The notes under the pieces are model-generated. The model searched no databases and had not been told where the DNA came from. It was given only the letters and a program-made list of their open reading frames with translations. This document shows positions 42,477 through 50,549 of a stretch of 64,000 nucleotides of DNA, in pieces. The position numbers and the translations under genes are program-made. The DNA is from Duganella aquatilis (lineage in GTDB: Bacteria; Pseudomonadota; Gammaproteobacteria; Burkholderiales; Burkholderiaceae_D). How positions within the stretch are numbered: the first letter of the stretch is position 1; each line of letters starts with the position of its first letter. The stretch is from assembly GCF_009674565.1 (NCBI RefSeq), contig NZ_WKJL01000027.1:1-64000 (forward strand), in the 5' to 3' direction.

Positions 42477-43790
42477 TTATTGGGATTTGAGTTGCAGCGC
42501 CGGCGTCACTTGGCAGGCGCGCCAGGTCGGCAGCAGGCCGGCCACGACGGCCGAGACGATCGCCAGCGCAAAGGTGGTCAGCAGCATGACCCAGTCCATC
42601 TGCGCCACCGTGGCCAGGGCTTTCGACTGCATCGCGATCAGCGCCAGCGCGCCGAACGCCAGCAGCAGTCCGAGCACGCCGCCGACCAGGCCGACCACCG
42701 TGGTCTCGATCAGGAATTGGGTGAAGATCTCGCGACGCGAGGCGCCCAGCGCGCGGCGGATGCCAACCTCACTGGCGCGTACCGAGAATTTCGCCAGCAG
42801 CAGGCCGATGGTGTTGACCAGGCAAATCAGCAGGAAGCCGAACGACAGCCACACCGACAGCTTGTTGTCGTTGTCGACCACCTTGTTAAATTCCAGCCAC
42901 TCCATCACGTCGTACAGCTTGTTGGGCGAGTTGCGTTTCAGGCGGCCCAGCTTGCGCTGTTCGGCGGTGTAGCTGTCCAGGTAGCTCTGCAGGGCGTCGC
43001 GATCGCGCGCGCTGGCGGTCTCGAACCAGAACTGGATCCAGGTGCATTCCGAATCGAGGAAGCCCTGGTAGCCCGGTTCCACATTGCCGGTGCAGCCGAC
43101 GCTGCCGTTGCGGTCGATCTGGTGGCGGATGGCGGTGGCGAACGGGATGTAGAACTCGTCCTCGTCGCCGAAGAAGCTCTCGGAGCCCAGCAGGCGCTGG
43201 TAGCGCGGCAGCACGTCCCAGGTATTCAGCACGCCGACCACCTGGTAATCGAAGCCGCCCATGCGCACGCGGCGACCCACCGGATCGGCGTCGCCGAACA
43301 GTTTTTCCGCTAGCTTGCGGCTAAGGACCGTGACGTCGTCGCCGCGCTGGTCGGCCTCCGGCGCCCAGCCCTGGCCGCGCATGAACGGCGCCTCGAACAT
43401 ATTGAAGTAGTCGCCGCCGGTGGCGGTGCCGCGCACAATGAACACGCCCAGATCCTTGCGCTCCGGTTCCAGCGCCATGCCGACGCCGAACACCGCGGTG
43501 CGGCGCTCGCCGGCCTTGCTGTTCATGAAGTTGACGGCGTCGCGGTAGGTCAGCTGCTCGTCGTTCGCCTTGTCGCCCGGCTTGTAGCTTTCGATCGGGC
43601 CGTTGTCGAACTGCGGCACGAACAGGCGGTCGCTCTTGGACGGGATCGGATTGCCGGACATGACGTGCAGGATGGTCAGCGTGGCCACGCTGGCGGCCAC
43701 GCCGATGGCCAGCGTCAGCACCATCAGCGCGGTCAGCGCGGGGTTGCGGCGCAGGCTGCGCGCGCCGAGCAGGAAATAGTATTGGAACAT
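42477..43790 (-). CDS. MacB/FtsX-type ABC transporter permease (first)
   Basis: A 437-residue permease with the same layout: TM1 at about residues 20-42, a periplasmic core, and three C-terminal segments with SEVGIRRALGASRREIFTQFL as the conserved FtsX loop. Like its partner it is one half of a mechanotransmission-type exporter, not a channel: it moves substrates from periplasm or inner leaflet outward with a fusion protein. Two Cys in the periplasmic domain (near VGCTGN and DSECTW) may form a disulfide. Ten bases separate it from the ATPase gene. Confidence 0.9.
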   Translation of the reverse strand: MFQYYFLLGARSLRRNPALTALMVLTLAIGVAASVATLTILHVMSGNPIPSKSDRLFVPQFDNGPIESYKPGDKANDEQLTYRDAVNFMNSKAGERRTAVFGVGMALEPERKDLGVFIVRGTATGGDYFNMFEAPFMRGQGWAPEADQRGDDVTVLSRKLAEKLFGDADPVGRRVRMGGFDYQVVGVLNTWDVLPRYQRLLGSESFFGDEDEFYIPFATAIRHQIDRNGSVGCTGNVEPGYQGFLDSECTWIQFWFETASARDRDALQSYLDSYTAEQRKLGRLKRNSPNKLYDVMEWLEFNKVVDNDNKLSVWLSFGFLLICLVNTIGLLLAKFSVRASEVGIRRALGASRREIFTQFLIETTVVGLVGGVLGLLLAFGALALIAMQSKALATVAQMDWVMLLTTFALAIVSAVVAGLLPTWRACQVTPALQLKSQ

Positions 43791-43800
43791 GCTGCGCTCC

Positions 43801-44514
43801 TTACGCTTGGGCGGCGTGGCCGACGGTGCTCAGCGACGGCGACTTGCGCACCAGGTCGGATACCTGGCCGTCGATGATGTGGACGTTGCGCTGGGTGCGC
43901 ACCGCCAGTTCCGGATCGTGGGTCACCATCAGGATGGTGGTGCCGGCGGCGTTGATCTCTTCCAGCAGCTCCATGACGCCGCGCGCCATCTGCGTGTCCA
44001 GGTTACCGGTCGGTTCGTCGGCCAGCAGCAGTTTCGGCGAACCGGCCAGCGCGCGCGCGATCGCCACGCGCTGCTGCTGGCCGCCGGACAGCTCGGCCGG
44101 GTAGTGCTTCATGCGCGAGGCCAGGCCGACCTTGGCCAGCGCATCCTCGATGCGTTCCTTGCGCTCGGCGGTGTTGAAGCCGCGGTAGCGCAGCGGCACG
44201 TCGACGTTATCGAACAGCGACAGGTCGGGAATCAGGTTGAAGCCCTGGAAGATGAAGCCCAGCTTTTCGTTGCGCAGGCGCGAGCGGGCGTTGTCGTCCA
44301 TGCCCTTGACGTTGACGCCATCGAGCACGTACTCGCCGTCGGTGAACTCCTCCAGCAGGCCGGCGATGTTGAGGAAGCTGGTCTTGCCGGAACCGGATGG
44401 ACCGGTCACGGTGACAAATTCGCCTTGCTGGACATCGATCTCGAAGCCGCGCAGCGCGTGGGTTTCGATCATGTGGGTGCGGTACACTTTGCTCAGGTTT
44501 TTCATGCGCAGCAT
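43801..44514 (-). CDS. ABC transporter ATP-binding protein (MacB/LolD type)
   Basis: A 237-residue ATPase. Walker A GPSGSGKTS (about residues 38-46), Q-loop FIFQGFNL, signature LSGGQQQRVAIARAL and Walker B LLLADEPTGNLD are all intact, as is the H-loop (MVTHDPELA). It drives the two FtsX-type permeases encoded next. Known relatives export macrolides, peptides or lipoproteins; the substrate here is unknown. Confidence 0.94.
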   Translation of the reverse strand: MLRMKNLSKVYRTHMIETHALRGFEIDVQQGEFVTVTGPSGSGKTSFLNIAGLLEEFTDGEYVLDGVNVKGMDDNARSRLRNEKLGFIFQGFNLIPDLSLFDNVDVPLRYRGFNTAERKERIEDALAKVGLASRMKHYPAELSGGQQQRVAIARALAGSPKLLLADEPTGNLDTQMARGVMELLEEINAAGTTILMVTHDPELAVRTQRNVHIIDGQVSDLVRKSPSLSTVGHAAQA

Positions 44515-44533
44515 AATGGGCCTCTAGAAGAAG

Positions 44534-45802
44534 TTATTGATTGATCGAGACGCGTTCGGCGTTCTCAAAGGTTTCGGTGCCGGAGATAACAATTTTGTCG
44601 CCAGGTTTCAGCCCGCCGAGGATTTCCACGGAGGAGACGCTGGTGGCGCCCAGCTTGACCGGTGTGCGGATGGCGGTGCCGTCGCGCACCACGTAGGCGT
44701 AACGGCCGCCTTCGGATTCGAGGAACGGGCCGCGCTGCACCATCAGCACGTCGCGCTTTTCGTCGATCAGCAAACGCGCGGTGATGCGCTGGCTCTGGCG
44801 CAGGCCGGCCGGCTGCTCGCCGTTGAAGCGCACGCGCGCCAGCACCTGGTTCTTCACCACTTCCGGCGACAGCGCCGACAGCTTGCCGGTGGTGGTGCCG
44901 GAACCGTAGTTCACTTCCGCCGTCATGCCCAGGCCAAGGTCGGACACATAGGTCTCCGGCACTTCCAGCTCCACTTCCAGGCGCGACAGGTCTACCAGCG
45001 TCATCAGCGGCGTATTGGCCGGCACCACGCTGCGGTTGGCCACCGACAGCGTGCCGATGAAGCCATCGACCGGCGCGCGCACCGTCAGTTCGTCGACGCG
45101 GCGCTGGGCGTTGGACAGCGTGCTGCGTTGCTGCTCCAGCTGCTTGATCTTCGATTCCAGCTCCAGCGCCACGTTGTCGCTTTCCAGCGCCGACGCCTGA
45201 TCGGCGTGCTTGGCGCGGATGGCGGCGGAGTTCAGCGCGTCCTTGGCCTTCTGGTATTCGATCTTGGCGATGATGCCTTCGTTGGAGACGGCGTCGTAGC
45301 GCTCCAGCGTGCGCTGGGCGGACAGGCGCTCGATTTCGGCGGTGTCGGCGTCGCGCTGCGCCAGCAGCTTCTGCTTGCGCGCCAGGATGCGCTGGCGCGC
45401 CACGTCGGCTTCGATCTGGGCGTAGGCGGCCTGCTCCTTCTTCAATGCGTCGGACAGGTCTGGCGATTCCAGGACCGCCAGTACCTGGCCTTTTTTGACG
45501 GTGTCGCCGGCATGGGTTTGCAGCGTGACGGTGGCCAGCGACGGTGCATACAGCGTCGGGCTGACGGCGGCGACGATGCGGCCGTTGACGGCGGCGTCGC
45601 GGATTAGCGTGCCGCGGCCCACTTCGGCGATGCGCAGGCGCGAGACGTTGACCGAATGGTCGGTGTCGCGCCAGGTGTGGAACAGGTAGCCGCCCACGGC
45701 CAGCAGCACGAGGGCGCCGGCGGCGATGATCAGGCGGCGCCTGGTGGCCTGGCCCTTGGGCGCGGCGATGACGGCGTCTTGGCTGGAGGTGTCACGTATC
45801 AT
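44534..45802 (-). CDS. Periplasmic membrane fusion protein (HlyD/MacA-like), first gene of the efflux operon
   Basis: A 422-residue adaptor. A membrane anchor spans about residues 24-44 (IIAAGALVLLAVGGYLF). A split biotinyl-lipoyl domain flanks a long coiled-coil hairpin (about residues 115-225, rich in Q/E/L), and beta-barrel and membrane-proximal domains follow. It should connect the ABC permeases to an outer-membrane TolC-like channel encoded elsewhere. The start lies about 22 bases downstream of the start point predicted from the sigma-54 promoter at 45836-45851. Confidence 0.92.
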   Translation of the reverse strand: MIRDTSSQDAVIAAPKGQATRRRLIIAAGALVLLAVGGYLFHTWRDTDHSVNVSRLRIAEVGRGTLIRDAAVNGRIVAAVSPTLYAPSLATVTLQTHAGDTVKKGQVLAVLESPDLSDALKKEQAAYAQIEADVARQRILARKQKLLAQRDADTAEIERLSAQRTLERYDAVSNEGIIAKIEYQKAKDALNSAAIRAKHADQASALESDNVALELESKIKQLEQQRSTLSNAQRRVDELTVRAPVDGFIGTLSVANRSVVPANTPLMTLVDLSRLEVELEVPETYVSDLGLGMTAEVNYGSGTTTGKLSALSPEVVKNQVLARVRFNGEQPAGLRQSQRITARLLIDEKRDVLMVQRGPFLESEGGRYAYVVRDGTAIRTPVKLGATSVSSVEILGGLKPGDKIVISGTETFENAERVSINQ

Positions 45803-45835
45803 GATGGCTTTGCTGTGTATGGATACGCAACGTTA

Positions 45836-45851
45836 TGCAGAAAGCGTGCCA
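45836..45851 (-). promoter_or_regulatory. Sigma-54 promoter of the efflux/two-component operon
   Basis: On the minus strand TGGCACGCTTTCTGCA matches the consensus TGGCACG-N4-TTGCW at all but one position, with GG and GC exactly 10 bases apart. It lies just upstream of the fusion protein gene with a short leader. Confidence 0.8.
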
Positions 45852-45856
45852 GATGC

Positions 45857-45869
45857 TAAGTCGTTGATT
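45857..45869 (-). promoter_or_regulatory. IHF consensus site
   Basis: On the minus strand AATCAACGACTTA matches WATCAANNNNTTR at every defined position. It lies between the sigma-54 promoter and the CGGACA array. Its gap to the -24 box is 5 bases versus 15 at the tldD locus, a difference of about one helical turn. Confidence 0.65.
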
Positions 45870-45889
45870 TATAGGGAATAGTTCGCGTG

Positions 45890-45930
45890 TGTCCGCTGTC
45901 CGCGAGCGTCCGGTTTGTCCGCCTTGTCCG
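45890..45930 (-). promoter_or_regulatory. Array of five CGGAC(A/G) repeats (putative upstream activator site)
   Basis: TGTCCG (CGGACA on the minus strand) begins at 45890, 45897, 45916 and 45925, with a CGTCCG variant at 45907; spacings are 7, 10, 9 and 9. It stands 38 bases upstream of the -24 box, in the same orientation relative to the promoter as the array at 19224-19272. Confidence 0.7.
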
Positions 45931-45972
45931 GCCGGACTTGAAAAAACGGCAATCTGCGCCATCTGCCGGCGT

Positions 45973-47418
45973 ATGAACGATTATCCCTTTGTGCCCAGCG
46001 ACGTCGCCCTGTACCGTCGCACCCTGTCCGACGCGGACACCATGCTGGACAGGCAAACCTGGGACGATCTGCTGCTGCCCGCCTATAGCGCGCAGCTGGC
46101 GCGCGAGACCAGCATCTTCGGCCAGCAGGAACTGCACCGGCGGCTGCATGCGGACGAAGACGTGAGCGCATCGTCCGCCCGCGTCCGGGCGCTGCTCGCG
46201 GACGACGGACAACGCCAGCGCCTGACGGCCATCAACAGCTGCCTGCGCGGCGCCGACCGCGAAATCAGCGAGACCTTGTTTGGCGCCGAACTGCCGGCGT
46301 CGCCGCGCTGGCTGCCGGCACTGGGCTGGCTGGCGCCGGCGCTCCTGCTGTCGGCCGCGCTGGCGCTGGCCATGAACTGGCTGTGGATGTGGATGTGGAT
46401 CGTGGTGCTGGCCCTGTTCCTGACGTTGTGCGGGATACAGGCGCGCCATTACGACGCGGTGCAGGAATGGGAGCGCATCCTGCACGGCACCCAGCTGATG
46501 CTGCGCGCGCACGGCTTGCTGGCGTGGGAAGACAGCGCTGCTGCGGCGGCGCTCAACCACCGCCTGAGTCGCTCGCTGCTGGCGGAGCTGCCGGGCGCGC
46601 GCGACTACGCCGACTGGATGTTCCTGCAAAACGTGCGCCATTACTTCCGCAGCCGCGACGTGGTGCGCACCAATATCAGCTTCCTGCGGTCGAGCTTTGA
46701 ACGCGTGGCGGCGCTGGATGCGGACCTGGCGCTGGCGCGCCACCTGTCGCAGGCGCCGCTGCACTGCTGGGCGGAGCAGGGCGACGAGGTGGCGCTGGAC
46801 GACGTCGTGCATCCGCTGCTGGAAGATGCCGCGCCGCTGACCTTCGGCATGGCGAAGCAGGGCGTGTTCATCTCCGGCCAGAACGGCATCGGCAAAAGCA
46901 CGCTGTTGCGCACGATAGGGCTGAACCTGATCACGGCGCGGGCCTTCGGCTTCTGCTACGCGGCGCGCGCGGTCACGCCGCTGCAACCGGTCTATACCAG
47001 CATGCAGAACGAAGACACGATGGACAACGGCGAAAGCTTCTACATGGCCGAACTGCGGCGCGGGCAGGAGCTGCTGGCATTGGCCGCGCAACGGCCGGCC
47101 ATCTTCATCGTCGACGAGATTTTCCGCGGCACGAATTATCTGGAGTCGGTATCGGCGGCCGGCGCGGTGCTGCACACGCTGGCGCGGCAGGGGCGGGTGG
47201 TGGTGGCGTCGCACCATCTGGTGCTGGCCTCCTTGCTGTCGGATTGCCTGCGGCCGTGGTGCGTCAGCCGCCGCGACGGCCGCTGGCAGCTGGCGCCCGG
47301 CCTGCTGCAGGATACCAACGGCCTGGCGCTGCTGACCGAGCGCGGTTTCGACGCGGCCGTTGTCGCCAGGGCCGGCAGCATCCATGCGCGGCTGCTGGCG
47401 CATGAATTGTCGCTATAG
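45973..47418 (+). CDS. MutS-family ATPase domain protein with membrane segments
   Basis: A 481-residue protein. Only the C-terminal half resembles MutS: a lever/clamp-like helical region, then the ATPase with Walker A SGQNGIGKST (about 301-310) and Walker B IFIVDEIFRGTN (about 373-384). The mismatch-recognition and connector domains of true MutS are absent. Two hydrophobic segments at about residues 114-156 (rich in Trp and Met) suggest membrane attachment, which does not fit mismatch repair. The ATG at 45973 was chosen because the longer frame runs back into the CGGACA array; no strong Shine-Dalgarno is seen. The role is unknown. Confidence 0.82.
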   Translation: MNDYPFVPSDVALYRRTLSDADTMLDRQTWDDLLLPAYSAQLARETSIFGQQELHRRLHADEDVSASSARVRALLADDGQRQRLTAINSCLRGADREISETLFGAELPASPRWLPALGWLAPALLLSAALALAMNWLWMWMWIVVLALFLTLCGIQARHYDAVQEWERILHGTQLMLRAHGLLAWEDSAAAAALNHRLSRSLLAELPGARDYADWMFLQNVRHYFRSRDVVRTNISFLRSSFERVAALDADLALARHLSQAPLHCWAEQGDEVALDDVVHPLLEDAAPLTFGMAKQGVFISGQNGIGKSTLLRTIGLNLITARAFGFCYAARAVTPLQPVYTSMQNEDTMDNGESFYMAELRRGQELLALAAQRPAIFIVDEIFRGTNYLESVSAAGAVLHTLARQGRVVVASHHLVLASLLSDCLRPWCVSRRDGRWQLAPGLLQDTNGLALLTERGFDAAVVARAGSIHARLLAHELSL

Positions 47419-47420
47419 AT

Positions 47421-48056
47421 TCAGGGCGTGCCGAAATTGAAGGCGACCGACACGCGCGGCCGGTTGCCGTGGAAAGGATCGACCGCATGCAGCAGCCAGG
47501 ATGGAAACACCACCAGCAGTCCCGATTGCGGCGTGATCTTTTCGGTGTAGCCGGCGGTGACGCAGCCTTCGATGCGGAAGCGCAGCAGCGGGTCGTGCAT
47601 GGCCGGCAGCAGGCCGCGCGGATCGTGGAAGAATAGTTCGCCGCCGTTGTCGCCGCCGGCGTCGCCGTCATCGACGTAGTACACGGCCGACCAGAAGGCG
47701 CCGGCGTGGCCGTGCAGGGCATTGCTGGCGCCGGGCGGATTGACGTTGACCCAGGCGTTCACGCGCATCGGCAGCGATGCTTCCACCAGCCCGCCCGGCG
47801 TCAGCACCGCCGTGGCGGATTGCACCACGCCGCTAACGATCCTGCACAGTTCTTGCGCCGCCGGCAGTTCGGATAACTGGAAGTCGTCGTCCGACTGCCA
47901 GCCGCCGAGGTTGGTGTGCTTGCGGCCGGATTCCTGATTGGCCTTGGGCAGGAAATGCGCCAGCAGTGCCTGGTTGATGTGCGCCGCCTCGTCGACGTTG
48001 GTTAGCAAAAGCGGTGTGCTGAACAGCTTGTGCACGGTAAGTTCGGATGTGGACAT
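47421..48056 (-). CDS. 2OG-Fe(II) oxygenase-like protein
   Basis: A 211-residue protein of the putative 2-oxoglutarate/iron oxygenase family with a prolyl-hydroxylase-like core. Landmarks are NAWVNVNPPGASNALHGHAG (about residues 96-115), the strand WSAVYYVDDGD and the distal His plus Arg in WLLHAVDPFHGNRPRVSVAFN. The start at 48056 was preferred over an in-frame ATG 17 codons upstream that would overlap the likely promoter region. The stop codon lies 3 bases from that of the convergent MutS-like gene. The substrate is unknown. Confidence 0.78.
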   Translation of the reverse strand: MSTSELTVHKLFSTPLLLTNVDEAAHINQALLAHFLPKANQESGRKHTNLGGWQSDDDFQLSELPAAQELCRIVSGVVQSATAVLTPGGLVEASLPMRVNAWVNVNPPGASNALHGHAGAFWSAVYYVDDGDAGGDNGGELFFHDPRGLLPAMHDPLLRFRIEGCVTAGYTEKITPQSGLLVVFPSWLLHAVDPFHGNRPRVSVAFNFGTP

Positions 48057-48141
48057 GGAGAGCGTCGACCAAACTTGAATAGTCGGCCCGCGCGCGGGCA
48101 GCGTCAATGACCGGGCGGGTAAAACAGTGTAAAGACTTGCG

Positions 48142-48170
48142 TTGACTTTAACGAAAACCCGGCCTAATAT
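48142..48170 (+). promoter_or_regulatory. Sigma-70 promoter of the GbsR-like gene
   Basis: TTGACT and TAATAT are separated by exactly 17 bases, close to consensus. The -10 box abuts the palindrome at 48169-48188, so a bound repressor would block polymerase. Confidence 0.75.
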
Positions 48171-48188
48171 TTCTGTATTGACAGAAAT
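48169..48188. promoter_or_regulatory. Palindromic operator, copy 1
   Basis: ATTTCTGT-ATTG-ACAGAAAT: perfect 8-base arms with a 4-base spacer, overlapping the -10 region of the GbsR-like gene. An identical pair of arms recurs at 48744-48763, in front of the next gene. Confidence 0.8.
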
Positions 48189-48199
48189 TAGAGAAAATC

Positions 48200-48727
48200 A
48201 TGGAACTGACGCCGACCATCCAGAAATACATCCTGCACTGGGGCGAGATGGGCGCGCGCTGGGGCGTGAACCGCACGGTGGCGCAGATCCACGCGCTGCT
48301 GTTCCTGGCCAACCAGCCGCTGAACGCCGAGGAAATCGCCGAGACGCTGAATGTGGCGCGCTCGAACGTCAGCAACAGCCTGAAGGAGCTGCAAAGCTGG
48401 GGCCTGGTGCGCATCACCCACATGGCCGGCGACCGCCGCGACCACTTCCTGGCCTTGCAGGACGTATGGGAGATCTTCCGCGTCATCGTCGAGGAGCGCA
48501 AGAAGCGCGAGATCGATCCGACGCTGACCGTGCTGCGCGCCTGCGCGGTGGAGGCCGAGAGCGATCCGCAGCTGGAGCAGGCCACCAAGGTCAAGATGGA
48601 GCAGGTGCTGGCCTTCCTGGAAATGCTGACCACGACCTACGACGACTACAAGCATTTGCCGCCGGCCACCATGCAGCGCTTCCTGAAAATGGGCGGCAAG
48701 GTGGCGCGTCTGCTGGGCGGCGACTAA
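48200..48727 (+). CDS. GbsR/MarR-family transcriptional regulator
   Basis: A 175-residue winged-helix protein. The start MELTPTIQKYILHWGEMGARWGVNRTV is the typical GbsR-type opening and the HTH is EEIAETLNVARSNVSNSLKELQ (about residues 47-68). The C-terminal helices (about 100-170) should form the dimer. The twin palindromes in front of its own gene and the next strongly suggest that it represses both. The inducer is unknown. Its stop is 52 bases before the SDR gene. Confidence 0.9.
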   Translation: MELTPTIQKYILHWGEMGARWGVNRTVAQIHALLFLANQPLNAEEIAETLNVARSNVSNSLKELQSWGLVRITHMAGDRRDHFLALQDVWEIFRVIVEERKKREIDPTLTVLRACAVEAESDPQLEQATKVKMEQVLAFLEMLTTTYDDYKHLPPATMQRFLKMGGKVARLLGGD

Positions 48728-48743
48728 AAAAATTTGACCAATA

Positions 48744-48763
48744 ATTTCTGTTTCGACAGAAAT
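48744..48763. promoter_or_regulatory. Palindromic operator, copy 2
   Basis: ATTTCTGT-TTCG-ACAGAAAT has the same arms and spacer length as copy 1 with a different spacer sequence, which shows that the arms are what is conserved. TTGACC at 48734-48739 is a possible -35 box; the -10 is not clear. Confidence 0.8.
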
Positions 48764-48779
48764 AACAGACGGAGGCGGT

Positions 48780-50039
48780 ATGAAAATCCTGATACTCGGC
48801 GCCACAGGTTTGATCGGCAGCCATGCCTTGCAGGCCCTGCGCGGCGCCGGTTGCGCGGTGACGGGCCTGAGCCGTCGCCGTCCCGAAGGCGAGCGCGATT
48901 GGCTGGAGGCGGACTTCGGCGGCATGACGGCGGAGCGCGACTGGCTGCCGCTGCTGGCCGGTTTCGATGCGGTGGTCAACTGCGTCGGCATCATCCGCGA
49001 AAGCCGCGACGGCGATTTCGACCGCCTGCACCGCGCGGCGCCGGTGGCGCTGTTCGCCGCCTGCGAGCGGCTCGGCGTGCGGCGCGTGGTGCAGGTGTCG
49101 GCGCTGGGCAGCCATCCCGATGCGGCCACCGGCTACTGGCGCAGCAAGGGCGCGGCCGAAGCCGATCTGCTGGCGCGCGATCTGGAGCTGTCCATCATCC
49201 GGCCGTCGCTGGTGTATGGCGAGGAGGGCGCCAGCAGCGTGATGTTCCGCATGCTGGCCACGCTGCCGGCGCTGATGATGCCGATGGCGCATCGCGCCAG
49301 GGTGCAGCCGGTGCACGTGGACGACCTGGCGGCTGCCATCGTCAAGCTGGTGACGGCGGAACAGGCGCCGCCGCGCGAGCTGGCCGTGGTCGGGCCGCGC
49401 GCATCCACCATGGCCGGCTACCTGGACGATCTGCGGCGCGGCATGCAGGCCGCGCCGGCGCTGGTGCTGGCGTTGCCGATGCCGGTCGCGCGCATCGTGG
49501 CGCGCGTGGCGGCGCTGATACCATCGAGCGCGCTGACGCCGGAGTCGCTGCTGATGCTGGAACTGAGCGCCGACGGCAGCAATACGGCGGACGCCAGCGC
49601 CGCCGCCGCCCTGCTGGGCCGTCCGCTGCGCGATCCGGCCGGCTTTGCCCAAGCGGCGCAGCGCATCGTCGCAGTGTGGGCGTGGGCCGGCACGCTGATC
49701 ACGCTGGCCATGGCGGCCCTGTGGCTGTGGACCGCCGCCGTGTCGTGGTTCGGCTGGCCCCATGCGGAAAGCCGCACGTGGCTGGCGGCGTGCGGCGTGC
49801 CGGCAGCCGCTCAGGAGCCGGTGCTGCTGGCCGCGAGTCTGGCCGACGCGGCGATCGGCCTGCTGCTGTTGCTGCGTCTGCGCCGCTGGTTGTGGGCGGC
49901 GCAGCTGGCGCTGGTGGGCGGCTATACGGCGGCCATGAGCGCGTTCCTGCCGGCCTTCTGGCTCCATCCGTTCGGTCCCTTGAGCAAGAACCTGCCCTTG
50001 CTGGCGTTGATGTTCCTGATGTGGAGAGCGAGCAGATAA
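48780..50039 (+). CDS. NAD(P)-dependent SDR/epimerase fused to a DoxX-like membrane domain
   Basis: A 419-residue fusion. The N-terminal Rossmann domain (about residues 1-280) begins KILILGATGLIGSHAL and has VVNCVGIIRESRDG and a GYWRSKGAAEADL active-site-like Tyr-x-x-x-Lys variant (Tyr-Trp-Arg-Ser-Lys). The C-terminal about 120 residues have four hydrophobic segments of the DoxX-like type. A GGAGG site precedes the ATG. It is translationally linked to the next gene (TAATG). Such SDR-DoxX proteins may act on quinones or sugar nucleotides; the substrate is unknown. Confidence 0.85.
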   Translation: MKILILGATGLIGSHALQALRGAGCAVTGLSRRRPEGERDWLEADFGGMTAERDWLPLLAGFDAVVNCVGIIRESRDGDFDRLHRAAPVALFAACERLGVRRVVQVSALGSHPDAATGYWRSKGAAEADLLARDLELSIIRPSLVYGEEGASSVMFRMLATLPALMMPMAHRARVQPVHVDDLAAAIVKLVTAEQAPPRELAVVGPRASTMAGYLDDLRRGMQAAPALVLALPMPVARIVARVAALIPSSALTPESLLMLELSADGSNTADASAAAALLGRPLRDPAGFAQAAQRIVAVWAWAGTLITLAMAALWLWTAAVSWFGWPHAESRTWLAACGVPAAAQEPVLLAASLADAAIGLLLLLRLRRWLWAAQLALVGGYTAAMSAFLPAFWLHPFGPLSKNLPLLALMFLMWRASR

Positions 50040-50503
50040 TGGACTACCTGGCGATCAAATGGCTGCATATCCTGTCGGCCACGGCGATGTTCGGCACCGG
50101 CTTCGGCACGGCGTTTTACATGTTCTTCACCAACCGCACGCGCAACGTCGCCGCCATCGCGGTGGTGACGCGGCTGGTGGCGCGCGCGGACTGGTGGTTC
50201 ACCACGCCGTCGATCGTCATCCAGCCTCTGTCCGGGCTGTGGATGATACACCTGGCCGGTTTTCCGTTCAGTTCAAGCTGGATCGTCTGGTCGATCGCGC
50301 TGTATCTGCTGGCCGGCGCCTGCTGGCTGCCGGTGGTGTGGCTGCAGCTGCGCATGCGCGACATGGCGCAGCAGGCCGCGCGCGATGCGGCGCCGTTGCC
50401 AGCGCGCTACTGGCGTCATGAAAAAATCTGGACCGCGCTCGGCGTTCCCGCCTTTGTGGCGCTACTGGCCGTATATTGGCTGATGGTGCACAAGCCAGTA
50501 TGA
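50039..50503 (+). CDS. DUF2269-type integral membrane protein
   Basis: A 154-residue protein with four hydrophobic segments (about residues 7-28, 52-74, 82-103 and 132-151). The N-terminal KWLHILSATAMFGTGFGTAF with its His is typical of the DUF2269 family, and a conserved TTPSIVIQPLSGLWM follows. The start codon overlaps the SDR stop codon, so the two proteins are likely made together and may form a membrane complex. No function is assigned. Confidence 0.85.
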   Translation: MDYLAIKWLHILSATAMFGTGFGTAFYMFFTNRTRNVAAIAVVTRLVARADWWFTTPSIVIQPLSGLWMIHLAGFPFSSSWIVWSIALYLLAGACWLPVVWLQLRMRDMAQQAARDAAPLPARYWRHEKIWTALGVPAFVALLAVYWLMVHKPV

Positions 50504-50515
50504 TTTTGGTATAGT

Positions 50516-50531
50516 GTTTCTATTTAGAAAC
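50516..50531. promoter_or_regulatory. 16-base palindrome in front of a chemoreceptor gene
   Basis: GTTTCT-ATTT-AGAAAC is a perfect inverted repeat 18 bases before the start codon, next to a -10-like TATAGT at 50510-50515. Its TTTCT/AGAAA core partly resembles the GbsR-type operator upstream (4-base spacer in both) but lacks the GT/AC ends. It could be a weak operator or a leader hairpin. Confidence 0.4.
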
Positions 50532-50549
50532 ATCCAATTTGGAGGCGAC

